Positions 62,925-64,000 of a stretch of DNA of 64,000 nucleotides are shown in pieces. The DNA is from Amycolatopsis japonica. Lineage in GTDB: Bacteria; Actinomycetota; Actinomycetes; Mycobacteriales; Pseudonocardiaceae. The DNA lies in the NCBI RefSeq assembly GCF_000732925.1, contig NZ_CP008953.1, positions 1,240,001 to 1,304,000 of the forward strand, in the 5' to 3' direction. Within the stretch, counting starts at the first letter, position 1. The number at the start of each line of letters is the position of its first letter. A program made the translations under genes and the position numbers. The notes below the pieces were generated by a model. That model saw only the letters and a list, made by a program, of their open reading frames with translations, did not search any database and was not told where the DNA came from.

Positions 62925-64000
62925 CGGGCCGCTCCCCGCTTCAGCGCGGCCAGCAGCCGCGGCGGCGTGATCGGCAGCGAGGTGATGTCCACGTCGTGTT
63001 CGCGCAGCGCGTCCTCGACGGCGTGCGCGATCGCCGCGCCGCCGCCGATCACGCCCGCTTCCCCCATTCCCTTGAACCCACCGGGAACGTGCTCGGTGGG
63101 AGTCGTCATATGCGCCACGGAGAACGGCGGGATCTCGGTCGCGGTCGGCAGCAGATACCCGGCGAACGACGTGGTCTCCAACCGGCCGTCGGCGCCGTAG
63201 ACCAGTTCCTCGTACAGCGCCCCGCCGATCGCCTGCGCCGCGCCGCCGTGCAGCTGCCCGTCCACGATCGTCGGATTGATGACGGTGCCGCAGTCGTGCG
63301 CGATCAGGTAGTCCAACAGCGTCACGACGCCGGTTTCCTTGTCGACTTCGGCGAGGACGGCGGTGCAGCCGAACGAGGTCGCGACGTTGACCGGGTCGTA
63401 GACCTCGCGTTCCTCCAGTGTCGGCGTCTCGTCCTCGGGCCAGACGCCGTTCAGCCGCCGGTACGCCGCGTCGCCGATCGCGGCGAGGGTGACCTGCCTG
63501 CCGGGTACGCCTTTCACCGCGACGACACCGTCCTGAATGGACAGATCGTCGGGGGATGCCTCCAGGATGTGCCCGGCCACTCGCAGGATCTTCGCCCGCA
63601 GCCGGGTCGATGCGTTCAGCACGGCCGCGCCGCCGACGGCCGCCCCTCGACTCGCCGCCGTGCCGTAGCCGGTGTACGGACAGCTTTGGGTGTCCCCGGA
63701 GAGCACGGTGACGTGGTCGAGCGGGACGCCGAGCGTATGCGCGGCCACCTGCGCCAGCGTCGTGTGGATGCCCTGCCCGATCGCGGACAGTCCGGTGTGG
63801 ACGGTCACGTGGCCGGTCGAGTCGACCCGCACGACCTCCTCGTCGAACCCGGAATGCCCCAACCCGGCGAGGTTGATGATCCGGCTCGGCCCGAACCCGG
63901 TCAGTTCGTTGTGGAACGCGTACCCGATGCCGACACCATCTCCGCGACGTTCCGCCCAGCCCGCGTCCTCGACGGCCTTCAGGCAAAGATCGAGGCAGTC
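62921..64000 (-). CDS. Molybdenum hydroxylase large subunit, 3' part
   Basis: The last 359 codons of a CoxL/XdhA-type molybdopterin subunit; the 5' part lies beyond the window. Conserved pieces include GLSAIGQGIHTTLAQ, DTQSCPYTGYGTAASRG, LDYLIAHDCGTVINPTIVDGQLHGGAAQAIGGALYEE, and FKGMGEAGVIGGGAAI with the catalytic Glu region. The substrate motif (AYxCSFR in true CO dehydrogenases) is not in view, so CO oxidation cannot be claimed; aldehyde or N-heterocycle oxidation is equally possible. Confidence 0.9.
   Translation of the reverse strand, partial: DCLDLCLKAVEDAGWAERRGDGVGIGYAFHNELTGFGPSRIINLAGLGHSGFDEEVVRVDSTGHVTVHTGLSAIGQGIHTTLAQVAAHTLGVPLDHVTVLSGDTQSCPYTGYGTAASRGAAVGGAAVLNASTRLRAKILRVAGHILEASPDDLSIQDGVVAVKGVPGRQVTLAAIGDAAYRRLNGVWPEDETPTLEEREVYDPVNVATSFGCTAVLAEVDKETGVVTLLDYLIAHDCGTVINPTIVDGQLHGGAAQAIGGALYEELVYGADGRLETTSFAGYLLPTATEIPPFSVAHMTTPTEHVPGGFKGMGEAGVIGGGAAIAHAVEDALREHDVDITSLPITPPRLLAALKRGAAR

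Noticed and set aside
61624..64000. Carbon monoxide dehydrogenase operon
   Set aside because: The CO-specific AYxCSFR loop lies outside the window, so only a general molybdenum hydroxylase can be called.

Overview
The window is a chromosomal segment of a very GC-rich actinobacterium with frequent GTG/TTG starts, dense GTGA/ATGA gene overlaps and NucS-type mismatch repair. The gene order suggests Pseudonocardiales, most likely Amycolatopsis. This placement is an inference from gene content, synteny and intergenic repeats; no 16S or other RNA gene is present. The block dinG - pncB / clpS - DUF2017 - P1 peptidase - mec - cysO - cysM - rhomboid - murI - MBL phosphodiesterase - rph - rdgB (about 43.5-59.0 kb) follows the Mycobacterium tuberculosis Rv1329c-Rv1341 order. 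ctaD next to serB matches Rv3043c-Rv3042c.

Layout. 0-2.2 kb: B12-dependent acyl-CoA mutase (meaA). 2.3-5.4 kb: ehuBCDA ABC importer for ectoines or a related amino-acid-like solute, behind a perfect AT-rich inverted repeat. 5.5-9.6 kb: isochorismatase-like hydrolase, GlxA-type regulator, crotonase, NUDIX hydrolase, nucS and a lipoprotein. 9.8-11.6 kb: patatin-like lipase plus a papain-like protein whose catalytic segments are in permuted order. 11.8-15.0 kb: secreted DUF4331 protein, TPR protein and small lipoprotein. 15.2-17.2 kb: sodium:solute symporter with a small membrane partner. 17.2-20.6 kb: DUF3558-like lipoprotein and the PTS-dependent dihydroxyacetone kinase dhaKLM. 20.6-22.0 kb: an IS30-family element inside an intergenic hairpin, followed by about 0.8 kb of decayed hairpins. 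22.8-36.9 kb: mostly single genes (fused hydroxyacyl-CoA dehydrogenase, Lrp regulator/PLP enzyme pair, small channel, phosphodiesterase, serine hydrolase, methyltransferase/AraC pair, acetyltransferase, hydrolase, GtfE-like glycosyltransferase, APH-like kinase). 37-43 kb: ctaD, serB, Pth2, a receptor-type Ser/Thr kinase and an OsmC protein. 43-59 kb: the syntenic housekeeping block above, with bioY, eda and pncA. 59-64 kb: bcp, a lipoprotein, a GH25 lysozyme-like protein and a cox/xdh-type molybdenum hydroxylase operon cut by the window end.

How genes work together. The mec-cysO-cysM set makes cysteine from O-phosphoserine on a carrier protein. pncA and pncB salvage nicotinamide. clpS acts in N-end-rule proteolysis. 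dhaKLM phosphorylates dihydroxyacetone using PTS phosphate.

The main non-genic signal is a set of long, near-perfect hairpins at gene 3' ends. They fall into a few sequence families whose arms change in a compensatory way between copies. Every convergent gene pair with 46 bp or more between stops carries one; pairs that are closer or overlap have none. One hairpin has captured the IS30 element. I found no CRISPR array, prophage, tRNA/rRNA or recognisable biosynthetic cluster. The best candidates for something undescribed are the hairpin families, the permuted papain-like protein with its patatin neighbour, and a DUF3558-like module shared by a lipoprotein and a receptor kinase.
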